A stretch of 64,000 nucleotides of DNA, from positions 62,001 through 126,000 of the forward strand of contig NZ_CP082966.1 in the NCBI RefSeq assembly GCF_019968605.1. The letters run 5' to 3'. A program made the translations under genes and the position numbers. Within the stretch, counting starts at the first letter, position 1, and the number at the start of each line of letters is the position of its first letter. The notes below the pieces were generated by a model. The model had not been told where the DNA came from. It worked only from the letters and a program-made list of their open reading frames with translations, and searched no databases. Source of the DNA: Polaribacter litorisediminis (GTDB taxonomy: Bacteria > Bacteroidota > Bacteroidia > Flavobacteriales > Flavobacteriaceae). Below, one piece after another: positions 28,484 through 35,975 of the stretch.

Positions 28484-28915
28484 TTATATTGTTGCGGTCA
28501 ATTTTTCTCTATACCGCTGTTCAATTATTTTTCCAAATCCAGCTTTATCATTTCTCAAAAATTCCATTTCCTCATTATTAACTATCGTTGGATGCACTTC
28601 TCTTAAATGTTTATCACTCCAAATCCCTAACGCTAAAATTACGGGTATTAAATCTAACGCTTTATTAGTAAGGTGATAGTAAACCGACTTTTTATTGGTG
28701 GGTAGTTTAAACTTTGTAATCAGTCCAAATACTTCCAATTGTTTCAGTTTGCTTGAAAGAATATTGGTGGCTATGGATTCGTCACTTTCGGTAAAATCCT
28801 TGAAAGTTTCTTTGTTTTCTATCAGCATTTGCTTAATTATTACTAACATCCATTTATCGCCCAAAACATCAAGCGCAGAAGTAAAAGGGCAATTGCATCT
28901 AAATTTTGTTTCCAT
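28484..28915 (-). CDS. HxlR-family transcriptional regulator
   Basis: A 143-residue winged-helix protein with the HxlR pattern CPFTSALDVLGDKWMLVIIKQML near the N-terminus. The body has a recognition-helix region (SIATNILSSKLKQLEVFGLI) and a beta-wing (KKSVYYHLTNKALDLIPVI). HxlR-type proteins often sense reactive carbonyl, thiol or redox stress and control a divergent gene. Two Cys near the N-terminus (FRCNCPF) could be sensor residues. It is divergent from the NTF2-like lipoprotein gene at 29065. The shared region carries promoter elements on both strands and repeated TTACTTGC, suggesting it controls both itself and its neighbour. Confidence 0.9.
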   Translation of the reverse strand: METKFRCNCPFTSALDVLGDKWMLVIIKQMLIENKETFKDFTESDESIATNILSSKLKQLEVFGLITKFKLPTNKKSVYYHLTNKALDLIPVILALGIWSDKHLREVHPTIVNNEEMEFLRNDKAGFGKIIEQRYREKLTATI

Positions 28916-28920
28916 TATAT

Positions 28921-29040
28921 GTTACTTTTTCTGTTGCAAAGATAGTAAATTATATTTTTTACTTGCAATATGAAATTAATTTGAAATATTACTTGCGTTA
29001 TAAAAGTAATTTCTTATTTTTGCTTGCGAATAACAAGTAA
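28921..29040. promoter_or_regulatory. Divergent promoters with repeated TTACTTGC boxes
   Basis: Plus strand: TTG (28993-28995), 19 bases, TATTTTTG (29015-29022) matches the Bacteroidota promoter for the NTF2-like gene. Minus strand: TATCTTTG (28944-28937) with TTG (28968-28966) 21 bases upstream serves the HxlR gene. TTACTTGC occurs at 28959-28966 and 28989-28996. Related forms are GTTACTTTTT at 28921 and the inverted TAACAAGTAA at 29031-29040. The boxes overlap both -33 elements, which fits repression by HxlR. Confidence 0.55.
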
Positions 29041-29064
29041 TAATTTAATTAAATACCAAAATCA

Positions 29065-29949
29065 ATGAAAAAAGTAATCACAGTAATTGTGTTAGCAGGT
29101 ATTCTTGCTTCCTGTAGTACAAAAAAAACGAATAAAGCAAGCGAGTCTAATCCATCAAAAAAAATAGATATGAATAAAAAAGAAATCGTAGGTACTTTTT
29201 TAGGTGCTGTAATGCAACAAGATACAAGCACAATGAGAGAATTGGCAAATACCAATTACATCCAGCATAATCCATTTATACCCACAGGATTAGAACCATT
29301 TATACAAATGCTTCCTATTCTTAAAGAAAACGAAACAACTGCCGAAAACATAAGAATGTTTCAAGACGGAAATTATGTGTTTATGCACAACATTTGGCGA
29401 AATGCAAAGCCTTTTGGTGCAGATGAAATGGTTTCATTTGATATTATCCGATTAGATGAAAATGGTAAAGTAGCCGAGCATTGGGACGCTATGACACCTT
29501 TGGTAAAAGAAACTGCTAGCGGAAGAACACAAACAAATGGTTCTACAATTGTGACAGATTTGGATAAAACCGAGGCAAATAAAGCATTAGCCAAATCTAT
29601 GGTAGAAGACATTTTGATGGGTAAAAACCCGAATAAAATCAGCGATTACATCAGTACCGAACAATACGACCAACACAATCCAGCAATTAAAGATGGACTA
29701 AATGGTATAGCTGAGGCCGTGCAATATCTTACTGCACAAAACAACATGTTCCAATACACTAAAATTCATAAAGTATTAGGCGAAGGTAATTTTGTACTAA
29801 CTATAAGCGAAGGTAATTGGAATGGAACAACAAATGTTTTTTACGATTTGCTTAGGTTTGAAAATGGAAAAGCGGTAGCGCATTGGGATGTCATTCAACC
29901 GATCCCAACAGAAGGTTTAGCGAATGATAACGGAATGTTCGGATTTTAA
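29065..29949 (+). CDS. Lipoprotein with two NTF2-like/SnoaL-like domains
   Basis: The 294-residue protein starts with a lipoprotein signal (ILASCSTKK). Two homologous halves each carry a SnoaL-like fold signature: NTNYIQHNPFIPTGLEPFIQML...VAEHWDAMTP and ISTEQYDQHNPAIKDGLNGIAEAV...KAVAHWDVIQP. Such cone-shaped domains bind small hydrophobic ligands or catalyse simple isomerisations or hydrolyses; no specific reaction can be named. The duplicated arrangement is tandem within one chain. It is divergent from an HxlR regulator and has its own good promoter. It is probably inducible by the signal that HxlR senses. Located in the envelope, most likely periplasm-facing. Confidence 0.8.
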   Translation: MKKVITVIVLAGILASCSTKKTNKASESNPSKKIDMNKKEIVGTFLGAVMQQDTSTMRELANTNYIQHNPFIPTGLEPFIQMLPILKENETTAENIRMFQDGNYVFMHNIWRNAKPFGADEMVSFDIIRLDENGKVAEHWDAMTPLVKETASGRTQTNGSTIVTDLDKTEANKALAKSMVEDILMGKNPNKISDYISTEQYDQHNPAIKDGLNGIAEAVQYLTAQNNMFQYTKIHKVLGEGNFVLTISEGNWNGTTNVFYDLLRFENGKAVAHWDVIQPIPTEGLANDNGMFGF

Positions 29950-29964
29950 TTTTATAAACATTTT

Positions 29965-30070
29965 GGGCGTCTGCCTGCCGCAGCCAGGTTACCGCAAGGT
30001 TCGGGCTTTCCGCTGTATCTTTTTTTGCTTTAAAAAAGTAAAAAAAGGATGCCGCCTCAATTCCTAACGC
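29965..30070. repeat. REP-like dispersed element (GGGCGT...TAACGC), copy 1
   Basis: The segment starts GGGCGTCTGCC and contains GGTTCGGGCTTTC, then an inner hairpin (CTTTTTTTGCTTTAAAAAAG region), and ends CCTAACGC. The elements at 42709-42798 and 43182-43271 share this frame and the same ends. Elements of this kind are scattered in Flavobacteriaceae genomes. It lies just downstream of the NTF2-like gene and may act as its terminator. Confidence 0.6.
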
Positions 30071-30090
30071 AAATACACAACGAAACAATT

Positions 30091-30256
30091 GATACCGTTT
30101 TAGACATGTAATGCCGTAATAAATCGTTTCTTTTTAGCTTACTTTTTATTAGAAAATATGACTGTAATGAAGGCTACGCTAATTCTTTTTTAATTTCAAT
30201 AAATCAAAAAAAGAATTCAATTTATTTACACGGCATTATACATATAGATTGGTATC
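30091..30256. mobile_element. MITE-like element, copy 1, with 6-bp target duplication
   Basis: This 166-bp segment starts GATACC and ends GGTATC, with longer imperfect terminal inverted repeats including TAATGCCGT near the left end and ACGGCATTA near the right. It is flanked by ACAATT on both sides (30085-30090 and 30257-30262), a clean 6-bp target duplication. A second, diverged copy lies at 59895-60057. It contains no gene, so it would need a transposase encoded elsewhere. From 30263 to 30419 I see nothing but AT-rich promoter-type sequence. Confidence 0.75.
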
Positions 30257-30419
30257 ACAATTACAAAACAGGTATCAAAACATACAAGTTTTGTTTTGAA
30301 ACGAAATTGTTTTGAGCCAATAAAATCATAAAGTTTACTTAAATACTATAATTTAATGCGAACGTTTTTTGCTTATTTATAAATGATTGCTAACTTGCAG
30401 TCAAATTCCTGATTGAAAC

Positions 30420-31610
30420 TTGAAAAAATATAGCAGACAAATTTATATAGTATTCATGCTTTTTGTGTGTACTTTCATTCTTATAGCCAATATCGCGGCA
30501 TCTAAAGGCAATGTAGTTACTAAACCAAAGATACCTCCAGTAGTAGAAAAAGAACTTTCAATTTTAGTAGAGCATCATCCTGAAAAGATTACAAAAAATG
30601 TACGTCATAAATTAGACTCTTTATTAAAACGCATTAATAAAAGAAACGATTTTAATGGGGCTGTATTAGTAGCAAAGAATGAAAAAATCTTGTATAGCAA
30701 TCAGATAGGGTTGGCAGATTTTAGAAAAAAAGAACCGCTGAATAAAGAATCGGTTTTTCAACTAGCTTCCGTAAGCAAACAATTTACTGCAGCAGCAATT
30801 ATGCTCTTAAATGAGCGAAATAAAATTAAACTTACAGATAGTGTAAATGCTTATTTTCCGGATTTTCCTTATAAAGATGTAACGATTAAAAATCTGTTGA
30901 ACCATACCGCCGGATTGCCAAAATATTTTTGGGTAGCAGAGCATAAATGGGAACAGAAAAAAGCACCTACAAACAGGGAGATGATGGCTTTATTAGCAAA
31001 AAGTAAAGTCAATCGTTTTTTTAAGGCAGGTCGTAATTTTGATTATTCTAACACGGGTTATTTTGTGTTGGCTTCTATCGTAGAAAAAGTTTCTGGGACC
31101 TCTTTTAGTACTTTTTTAAAGAAAAATATTTTTGATCCATTGCAGATGCAACATTCGTATGTGTACAGTTTTGAAAATGATACGATTAAAGAAAACCAAC
31201 TAGATGGCTATAGATTGTACCGAGGGTGGAGGCATCGTAAAATTCCAGGTACTATAAACGACGCCATTGTTGGTGATAAAAATGTGTATACAACTTCAGA
31301 AGATTTGTTTAAATGGACATTAGGTTTAAACTCTGGGAAGTTGCTGTCAAAAGAATCCCTAGAACTGATGTATGCTAAAGGAGAAACAATATACGGCAGA
31401 AAGGTACCTTACGGATTTGGTTTTAGAATCGATACGAAAAGAGATAAAAGTATCTATCATCATGGTAAATGGAATGGTTTTAGTACAGGACTTACAAAAT
31501 ATTTGGATGATGATTTGGTCATTATCGTTTTAGAGCATACTAGTTATAACGCTATCACATCACTGAATAGAAAAATAAAAAAAATTGTTGCCGAAAATTT
31601 TGGAGTTTGA
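30420..31610 (+). CDS. Serine hydrolase, class C beta-lactamase/DD-peptidase family
   Basis: The 396-residue protein starts with TTG and has an N-terminal membrane anchor or signal (IYIVFMLFVCTFILIANIAAS). The Ser-based active site is complete: SVSK (Ser117, Lys120), YSNTG as the Tyr-x-Asn motif, and HHGKWNGF as the HxG-type third motif. Members hydrolyse or transfer acyl groups on peptidoglycan peptides, beta-lactams or esters; the exact substrate cannot be predicted. It probably acts in the periplasm. The gene is monocistronic and unrelated to the PUL. From 31611 to 31870 I see no gene. Confidence 0.85.
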   Translation: MKKYSRQIYIVFMLFVCTFILIANIAASKGNVVTKPKIPPVVEKELSILVEHHPEKITKNVRHKLDSLLKRINKRNDFNGAVLVAKNEKILYSNQIGLADFRKKEPLNKESVFQLASVSKQFTAAAIMLLNERNKIKLTDSVNAYFPDFPYKDVTIKNLLNHTAGLPKYFWVAEHKWEQKKAPTNREMMALLAKSKVNRFFKAGRNFDYSNTGYFVLASIVEKVSGTSFSTFLKKNIFDPLQMQHSYVYSFENDTIKENQLDGYRLYRGWRHRKIPGTINDAIVGDKNVYTTSEDLFKWTLGLNSGKLLSKESLELMYAKGETIYGRKVPYGFGFRIDTKRDKSIYHHGKWNGFSTGLTKYLDDDLVIIVLEHTSYNAITSLNRKIKKIVAENFGV

Positions 31611-31870
31611 TTTTATGAAAATAGGAAAATGTCATGTGTCAAAAAGATTCGAGTTACACAGGTATAACCTACCAATGAAGATTCAGTGCACTCTTTTTGT
31701 ATTTAACCAAATACACGTTTAATAAAACCTGCAAGAAATAAATATTTCTTCTAAATTTCCTAGATCTTACCTTAAATACTTGTAGATCTGTAAAAGCACT
31801 CAAAGCCAATTTATTTTCGTGTGCTTTACTGATATTAAATCAATTGTTATGAGTGTATTTACTTTTTGTC

Positions 31871-32299
31871 TCAATAAAAAATATGCATTAAAAGATGAAA
31901 TATGAATAAAATAGACCATAAAAATGTACGAATCCAATTTCTTTGAATTAACAGTTGTAAAAGTTTGTGATTGTGTTTTCCTTCGGATATTTTAAAATGC
32001 AGTGGAGCAAATCCGAAGAAGGTAAAAATCCAAAGAAAAAGAACGATTAATAAAGTAAAAATAGGTGCAAAATTAGGTTGATAAAAAACAGCAAAAATCG
32101 CCAAAACTAATTGTGCAAGCATTAACGGAACTACTATGATTGCAATTCTATTCGTATATTTTTGATGCCAAGTAAAAAGGTTTTCTTTGGTATAATAAAC
32201 AAAACTTGGATAGATAATTAACTGCACCATCCAAATTAAAATAACCAAACCAAAATCAACTAAAAGTATACTTTGTGTTATAATTTCATTGTAATTCAA
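31871..32299 (-). CDS. Four-span membrane protein of unknown function
   Basis: A 142-residue, strongly hydrophobic protein. Spans are visible around residues 8-30 (ILLVDFGLVILIWMVQLIIYPS), 50-70, 75-97 and 120-140. Charged and His-rich loops contain HWHQKY-like and KISEGKHNHKL segments. No family motif that I can name. It lies 12 bases downstream of the DUF2237 gene on the same strand, so the two are likely co-transcribed. Comparable small conserved membrane proteins exist in Flavobacteriia, but no function is known to me. Confidence 0.7.
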   Translation of the reverse strand: MNYNEIITQSILLVDFGLVILIWMVQLIIYPSFVYYTKENLFTWHQKYTNRIAIIVVPLMLAQLVLAIFAVFYQPNFAPIFTLLIVLFLWIFTFFGFAPLHFKISEGKHNHKLLQLLIQRNWIRTFLWSILFIFHLLMHIFY

Positions 32300-32311
32300 T
32301 TTTAATCCAAT

Positions 32312-32671
32312 TTATGTTGCAGCATATTTTTGTAAAACTTCTAATGAAGTGTATTGTAACGATTTTATATGTGTGGCTTCTAGCATAATTGGTGGAGCTT
32401 TACCAGCCTTTTTAGCTTCTAGCCATCTAGAAATACACAAGCACCATTGATCTCCAGGTTTCAACCCTGGAAAACTCCATTGTGGAATTGGCGTTATTAA
32501 ATCATTGCCTCTAGCCGCAGAATATGCTAAAAATTCTTGAGTAACGATGGCGCAAACGGTGTGTGTGCCAACATCATGAGACACGGTTCTACAAAAACCA
32601 TCTCTAAAATAACCTGTAGCTGGTTTTGTGCAACAACTTTTTAAGGGTTTGTTAAATACGTTTAATTCCAA
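32312..32671 (-). CDS. DUF2237 family protein
   Basis: About 119 residues matching the DUF2237 family closely: CCTKPATGYFRDGFCRTVSHDVGTHTVCA, then TQEFLAYSAARGNDL, WSFPGLKPGDQWCLC, and PPIMLEATH. Several conserved Cys and His residues suggest a metal or redox site, but no biochemical role is established to my knowledge. The longest frame begins at 32707. Family members start just before the NVFNKPL segment, so I prefer the TTG at 32671, giving MELNVFNKPL. It is upstream of a small membrane protein gene in the same direction. Confidence 0.8.
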   Translation of the reverse strand: MELNVFNKPLKSCCTKPATGYFRDGFCRTVSHDVGTHTVCAIVTQEFLAYSAARGNDLITPIPQWSFPGLKPGDQWCLCISRWLEAKKAGKAPPIMLEATHIKSLQYTSLEVLQKYAAT

Positions 32672-32817
32672 TGGATTAATTTTAACTATGAAGAAATAAA
32701 GATACAAAAAACGAATTTTCTAAAACTCCTAAAACAAAATTTACTGTTAATAAATTTCGGTTAAAGATTTAAAAGATAAGATTTTGTATCTAAATGTTAC
32801 CTCAGTATTTTATAAAA

Positions 32818-33909
32818 CTATTGATTTTCAGTGACTAACATCTCTGGAGTTGCGACAGTTCTAAAACCTACATGGTCTGAACTTGAATTAATTTCCACGC
32901 CCATTTTTGCAGAAATTCTAAAGCTAGCACAATAGGATTCATGGCATAAAAAAGAACCACCTTTCATTACGTGTTCTACCTGATTAGGGTTTTGCGGGCT
33001 GTAAGATTTTAATGCACCTTTTGGATTTAATAACGTTTTAGAAGTATCTAATTCTTTATAATAATTTACATTAAATAAGTCGCTAGTTATTTCCCAAACA
33101 TTACCAGTCATATCATACAAACCCATACTGTTTGCAGGATATGATTTCACGGGTGATATAAATTCAAAACCATCTGTAGATTCATTTTTTATGGGAAAAA
33201 CTCCTTGCCAAGTATTGGCGTTTGCATCTAAAATACGGGTATCATTTCCCCAGGTAAAAATAGCATCTGAGTTTTTTCCTTGTGCAGCAGCTTCCCACTC
33301 TGCCTCTGTTGGTAAGCGTCTATTTGACCATTTGCAATAAGCCAAGGCATCTTCTAAGGCGATGTGAACAACAGGGTAATCATCTTTACCATCTATGTTA
33401 GATGCTGGGCCTTCAGGATGTTTCCAATTCGCACCAATCTTCCAAGTCCACCATTGTTGATAATTGTTCATATTGACAACGGCGTTTACATTTTTATTAA
33501 AAATTAAACTTCCTGGTTGTAAAATAGAATCATGAGGTTTCGGAGTACCAGGAGGAACTTGGCTTTTCATTTCCTCCCAATCTATTTTTCTTTCGGCTAC
33601 TGTAATGTACTTTGTAGCTGCTACAAAAGTTTTAAATTGTTTGTTGGTTACTTCTGTAACATCTATATAAAAACCATCCACGGTAACTTTATGAGCTGGT
33701 TTTTCTCTTGACATCGCATATGTATCCGTGTCTTTTGCTCCTTGTAAAAATGTTTTTCCTGGCACCCAAAGCATTCCTTTTGGTGTTTTTGAGATAGATA
33801 ATTTGTTAGATGCTGTTTTTTCTTTTTTACAACTAAATAAAGAGAGTAAGACAAAAAGAATGTAAAAAGTAATTTTAAAAGGAATCTGTGTTTTATGGAA
33901 TATTCTCAT
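32818..33909 (-). CDS. Formylglycine-generating enzyme (sulfatase activator), exported lipoprotein form
   Basis: The 363-residue protein has a lipoprotein signal (LLSLFSC, Cys27) followed by the FGE-sulfatase fold (WVPGKTFLQGA, VDGFYIDVTEVTNKQF, RRLPTEAEWEAAAQGK, MTGNVWEITSD). Near the end, GGSFLCHESYC holds Cys322 and Cys327. They are spaced exactly as the two copper-binding catalytic cysteines of aerobic FGEs, so this should be an active enzyme rather than a GldJ/GldK-type degenerate relative. It would oxidise the sulfatase motif Cys to formylglycine, here for the three sulfatases at 21975-26551. A lipid anchor implies action outside the cytoplasm. It is divergent from the galactose operon. 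Confidence 0.88.
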   Translation of the reverse strand: MRIFHKTQIPFKITFYILFVLLSLFSCKKEKTASNKLSISKTPKGMLWVPGKTFLQGAKDTDTYAMSREKPAHKVTVDGFYIDVTEVTNKQFKTFVAATKYITVAERKIDWEEMKSQVPPGTPKPHDSILQPGSLIFNKNVNAVVNMNNYQQWWTWKIGANWKHPEGPASNIDGKDDYPVVHIALEDALAYCKWSNRRLPTEAEWEAAAQGKNSDAIFTWGNDTRILDANANTWQGVFPIKNESTDGFEFISPVKSYPANSMGLYDMTGNVWEITSDLFNVNYYKELDTSKTLLNPKGALKSYSPQNPNQVEHVMKGGSFLCHESYCASFRISAKMGVEINSSSDHVGFRTVATPEMLVTENQ

Positions 33910-34003
33910 TTTAATTTAAAATTTTAAAGATTAAAAATATTGATGTTTAACGTTTACATACCGTCAGAATCAATAAGATTTGTGTGTTTTATCCATGATA
34001 ATT

Positions 34004-34063
34004 CAAAGATAATAACAAACCAGTACATACCAGTAGTTTATTTGGTTATTTTTTATATATTTG
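34004..34063. promoter_or_regulatory. FGE/galactose-operon control region with ACCAGTA direct repeats
   Basis: ACCAGTA occurs at 34019-34025 and 34029-34035, exactly one helical turn apart. TATCTTTG on the minus strand (34011-34004) is a -7 element for the FGE gene. TATATTTG on the plus strand (34056-34063) is a -7 element only five bases before the GTG start of the regulator, implying a very short or absent leader. The repeats lie between the two promoters and are a candidate operator for the neighbouring regulator. Confidence 0.5.
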
Positions 34064-34067
34064 TAAT

Positions 34068-35066
34068 GTGCAATTTAAATCTCTAAAAACAAATTCGGGC
34101 GTACCCAAATACAAACAGATTATTTCTTCTGTGGAAGATGCTATCGTAAAGGGTTCGCTAAAAAAGGGAGATAAATTACCTTCCTTAAACGCTATTAAGA
34201 ATAAACATTCTCTATCTAGAGATACAGTTCTTACGGCTTTTAACGAGTTAAAAAATCGTGGAATTATTCACTCTATTGTTGGTAAAGGCTATTATGTTTC
34301 AACCGAAAACATTGCTGTAACACAAAAAATATTTTTACTTTTTGATGAGTTAAATTCTTTTAAAGAAGATTTATACAATTCTTTTTTAAATTATTTAGGA
34401 GATGCTATTCAAGTAGATATTTTCTTTCACCATTTTAATCCTGAAGTTTTTTCAAAGTTGATCAATGATAATATAGGCAATTATACTTCTTATATAATCA
34501 TGCCTGCAAATTTAAAAGAAACAGAAAAAATTATACAAAACTTACCTTTTGATAAAGTATATATTTTAGATCAGGTTCCTGATACCTTGTCTGAATATTC
34601 GTCTATTTATCAAAATTTTGATAAAGATATTTTTGAAGGCTTATCATCTGTAATTACAAAGATTAATAAGTACAAAAAACTGATTTTAGTATACGCTAAA
34701 GAAAAGCAACCACAAGGTATTTTAAATGGGTTTTATACTTTTTGCAATCACTTTAATATTGATTATCAAATAGTAGATGTTATTAAAAATGAAACACCCC
34801 AAAAAGGAGCAATTTATATTGTTTTAGACGATAGAGATTTAATACAAATCATTAAAAAAATAAAAGAAGAGCAGTTTGTTTTAGCAAAAGATATTGGTGT
34901 TATTTCTGTAAATGATACCATGTTAAAAGAAATTGTAGAAGGTGGTATCACCACAATTTCCACAGATTTTAAATTGATGGGAAAAAGATTGGCAGAAATG
35001 ATTTTAAAAAATGAGCATGTAAAAGTAGAAAATCCTAGTAGTTTAATTTTAAGAAAATCTATTTAA
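34068..35066 (+). CDS. GntR-type regulator with LacI-like sugar-binding domain, probable galactose regulator
   Basis: The 332-residue protein starts at GTG. It has a GntR-family winged helix (VPKYKQIISSVEDAIVKGSLKKGDKLPSLNAIKNKHSLSRDTVLTAFNELKNRGII). A periplasmic-binding-protein-like effector domain follows, ending in KLMGKRLAEMILKNEHVKVENPSSLILRKS, as in AraR-type regulators. Such hybrids respond to a sugar. It is the first gene of the galM-galK-galT operon (3 bases before galM) and divergent from the FGE gene. I infer control of both by galactose or a derivative. Confidence 0.85.
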   Translation: MQFKSLKTNSGVPKYKQIISSVEDAIVKGSLKKGDKLPSLNAIKNKHSLSRDTVLTAFNELKNRGIIHSIVGKGYYVSTENIAVTQKIFLLFDELNSFKEDLYNSFLNYLGDAIQVDIFFHHFNPEVFSKLINDNIGNYTSYIIMPANLKETEKIIQNLPFDKVYILDQVPDTLSEYSSIYQNFDKDIFEGLSSVITKINKYKKLILVYAKEKQPQGILNGFYTFCNHFNIDYQIVDVIKNETPQKGAIYIVLDDRDLIQIIKKIKEEQFVLAKDIGVISVNDTMLKEIVEGGITTISTDFKLMGKRLAEMILKNEHVKVENPSSLILRKSI

Positions 35067-35069
35067 AGT

Positions 35070-35963
35070 ATGTATAAAGGTAAAATAATAAAAGAAAATG
35101 GGTTTAGTTTTATAGAACTTCAAAATACATCAAAAACTACAAAAGCAAAAATTTGCCTAGAGGAAGGAGCACGTCTTAAAGAATTAAAATTTAAGCAGGT
35201 TTTTCTAATTAAAGAGCAACCTAATTTTGATTATAAAGATTCTTATGCTTCTTCTATTTTATTTCCTTTTGCAAGTAGAATTCAAGAAGGTCGCTATACT
35301 TTTAAAGATAAAATGTATCAATTTAACTGTAATGATGCAGATAAAAATGCGTTGCATGGATTGGTTTATAACAAGAAATTTAAAGTTGTACATATATCAG
35401 AAGGTTCTAAATTCTGTTCAGTAATCTTAGAATATAAAGAGGTACAAGAAAGTCCTGGTTTTCCTTATACCTATAAAATTCAGCTTACCTATACACTTTT
35501 TGAAAAAGAAATGAGTTTGTCTGTAAAAATAGAAAATACAGATGTAAAAGCTTTTCCATTTACTGTAGGTTGGCATCCTTATTTTTTAAGTGATAATCTC
35601 AGCAACAGTACTTTAAAATTTAAAAGTGATAAAAAAATAGAATTCGATGAAAATTTAATCACTAAAAGAGTGGTTGATTTTAAAGGTGAAGAAGAATTTA
35701 AAATTGAAGACAAGCAGCTAGATGATTGCTATATTTTAAACTCAGATAGCATAGAGTTTAAGACACCAAAATATCAAATAGAAATTACCACCAATCAAAT
35801 AGAAAATTATTTGCAACTATACACGCCAAAAGATTTGCCCATGATTGCCATAGAACCCATGACCGGAATCTCTAATAGTTTTAATAATCAAATAGGATTG
35901 CAAGTTTTAGAACCTAAACAGTCTTATTCTTTTCTATGGGATTTAAAATTGAACAATAATTAA
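35070..35963 (+). CDS. galM: Aldose 1-epimerase (mutarotase)
   Basis: A 297-residue GalM-family protein that interconverts alpha and beta anomers of galactose so that galactokinase receives the alpha form. It has the conserved ALHGLVYN segment and the motif GWHPYF, which contribute the catalytic His residues, and a late Glu in MIAIEPMTGISNSFNN. Length is at the short end of the family, similar to the YeaD/COG2017-like group. It is 3 bases after the regulator and 12 before galK, clearly one operon. Cytoplasmic, no signal peptide. Confidence 0.9.
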   Translation: MYKGKIIKENGFSFIELQNTSKTTKAKICLEEGARLKELKFKQVFLIKEQPNFDYKDSYASSILFPFASRIQEGRYTFKDKMYQFNCNDADKNALHGLVYNKKFKVVHISEGSKFCSVILEYKEVQESPGFPYTYKIQLTYTLFEKEMSLSVKIENTDVKAFPFTVGWHPYFLSDNLSNSTLKFKSDKKIEFDENLITKRVVDFKGEEEFKIEDKQLDDCYILNSDSIEFKTPKYQIEITTNQIENYLQLYTPKDLPMIAIEPMTGISNSFNNQIGLQVLEPKQSYSFLWDLKLNNN

Positions 35964-35975
35964 AGCTACTAAAAA

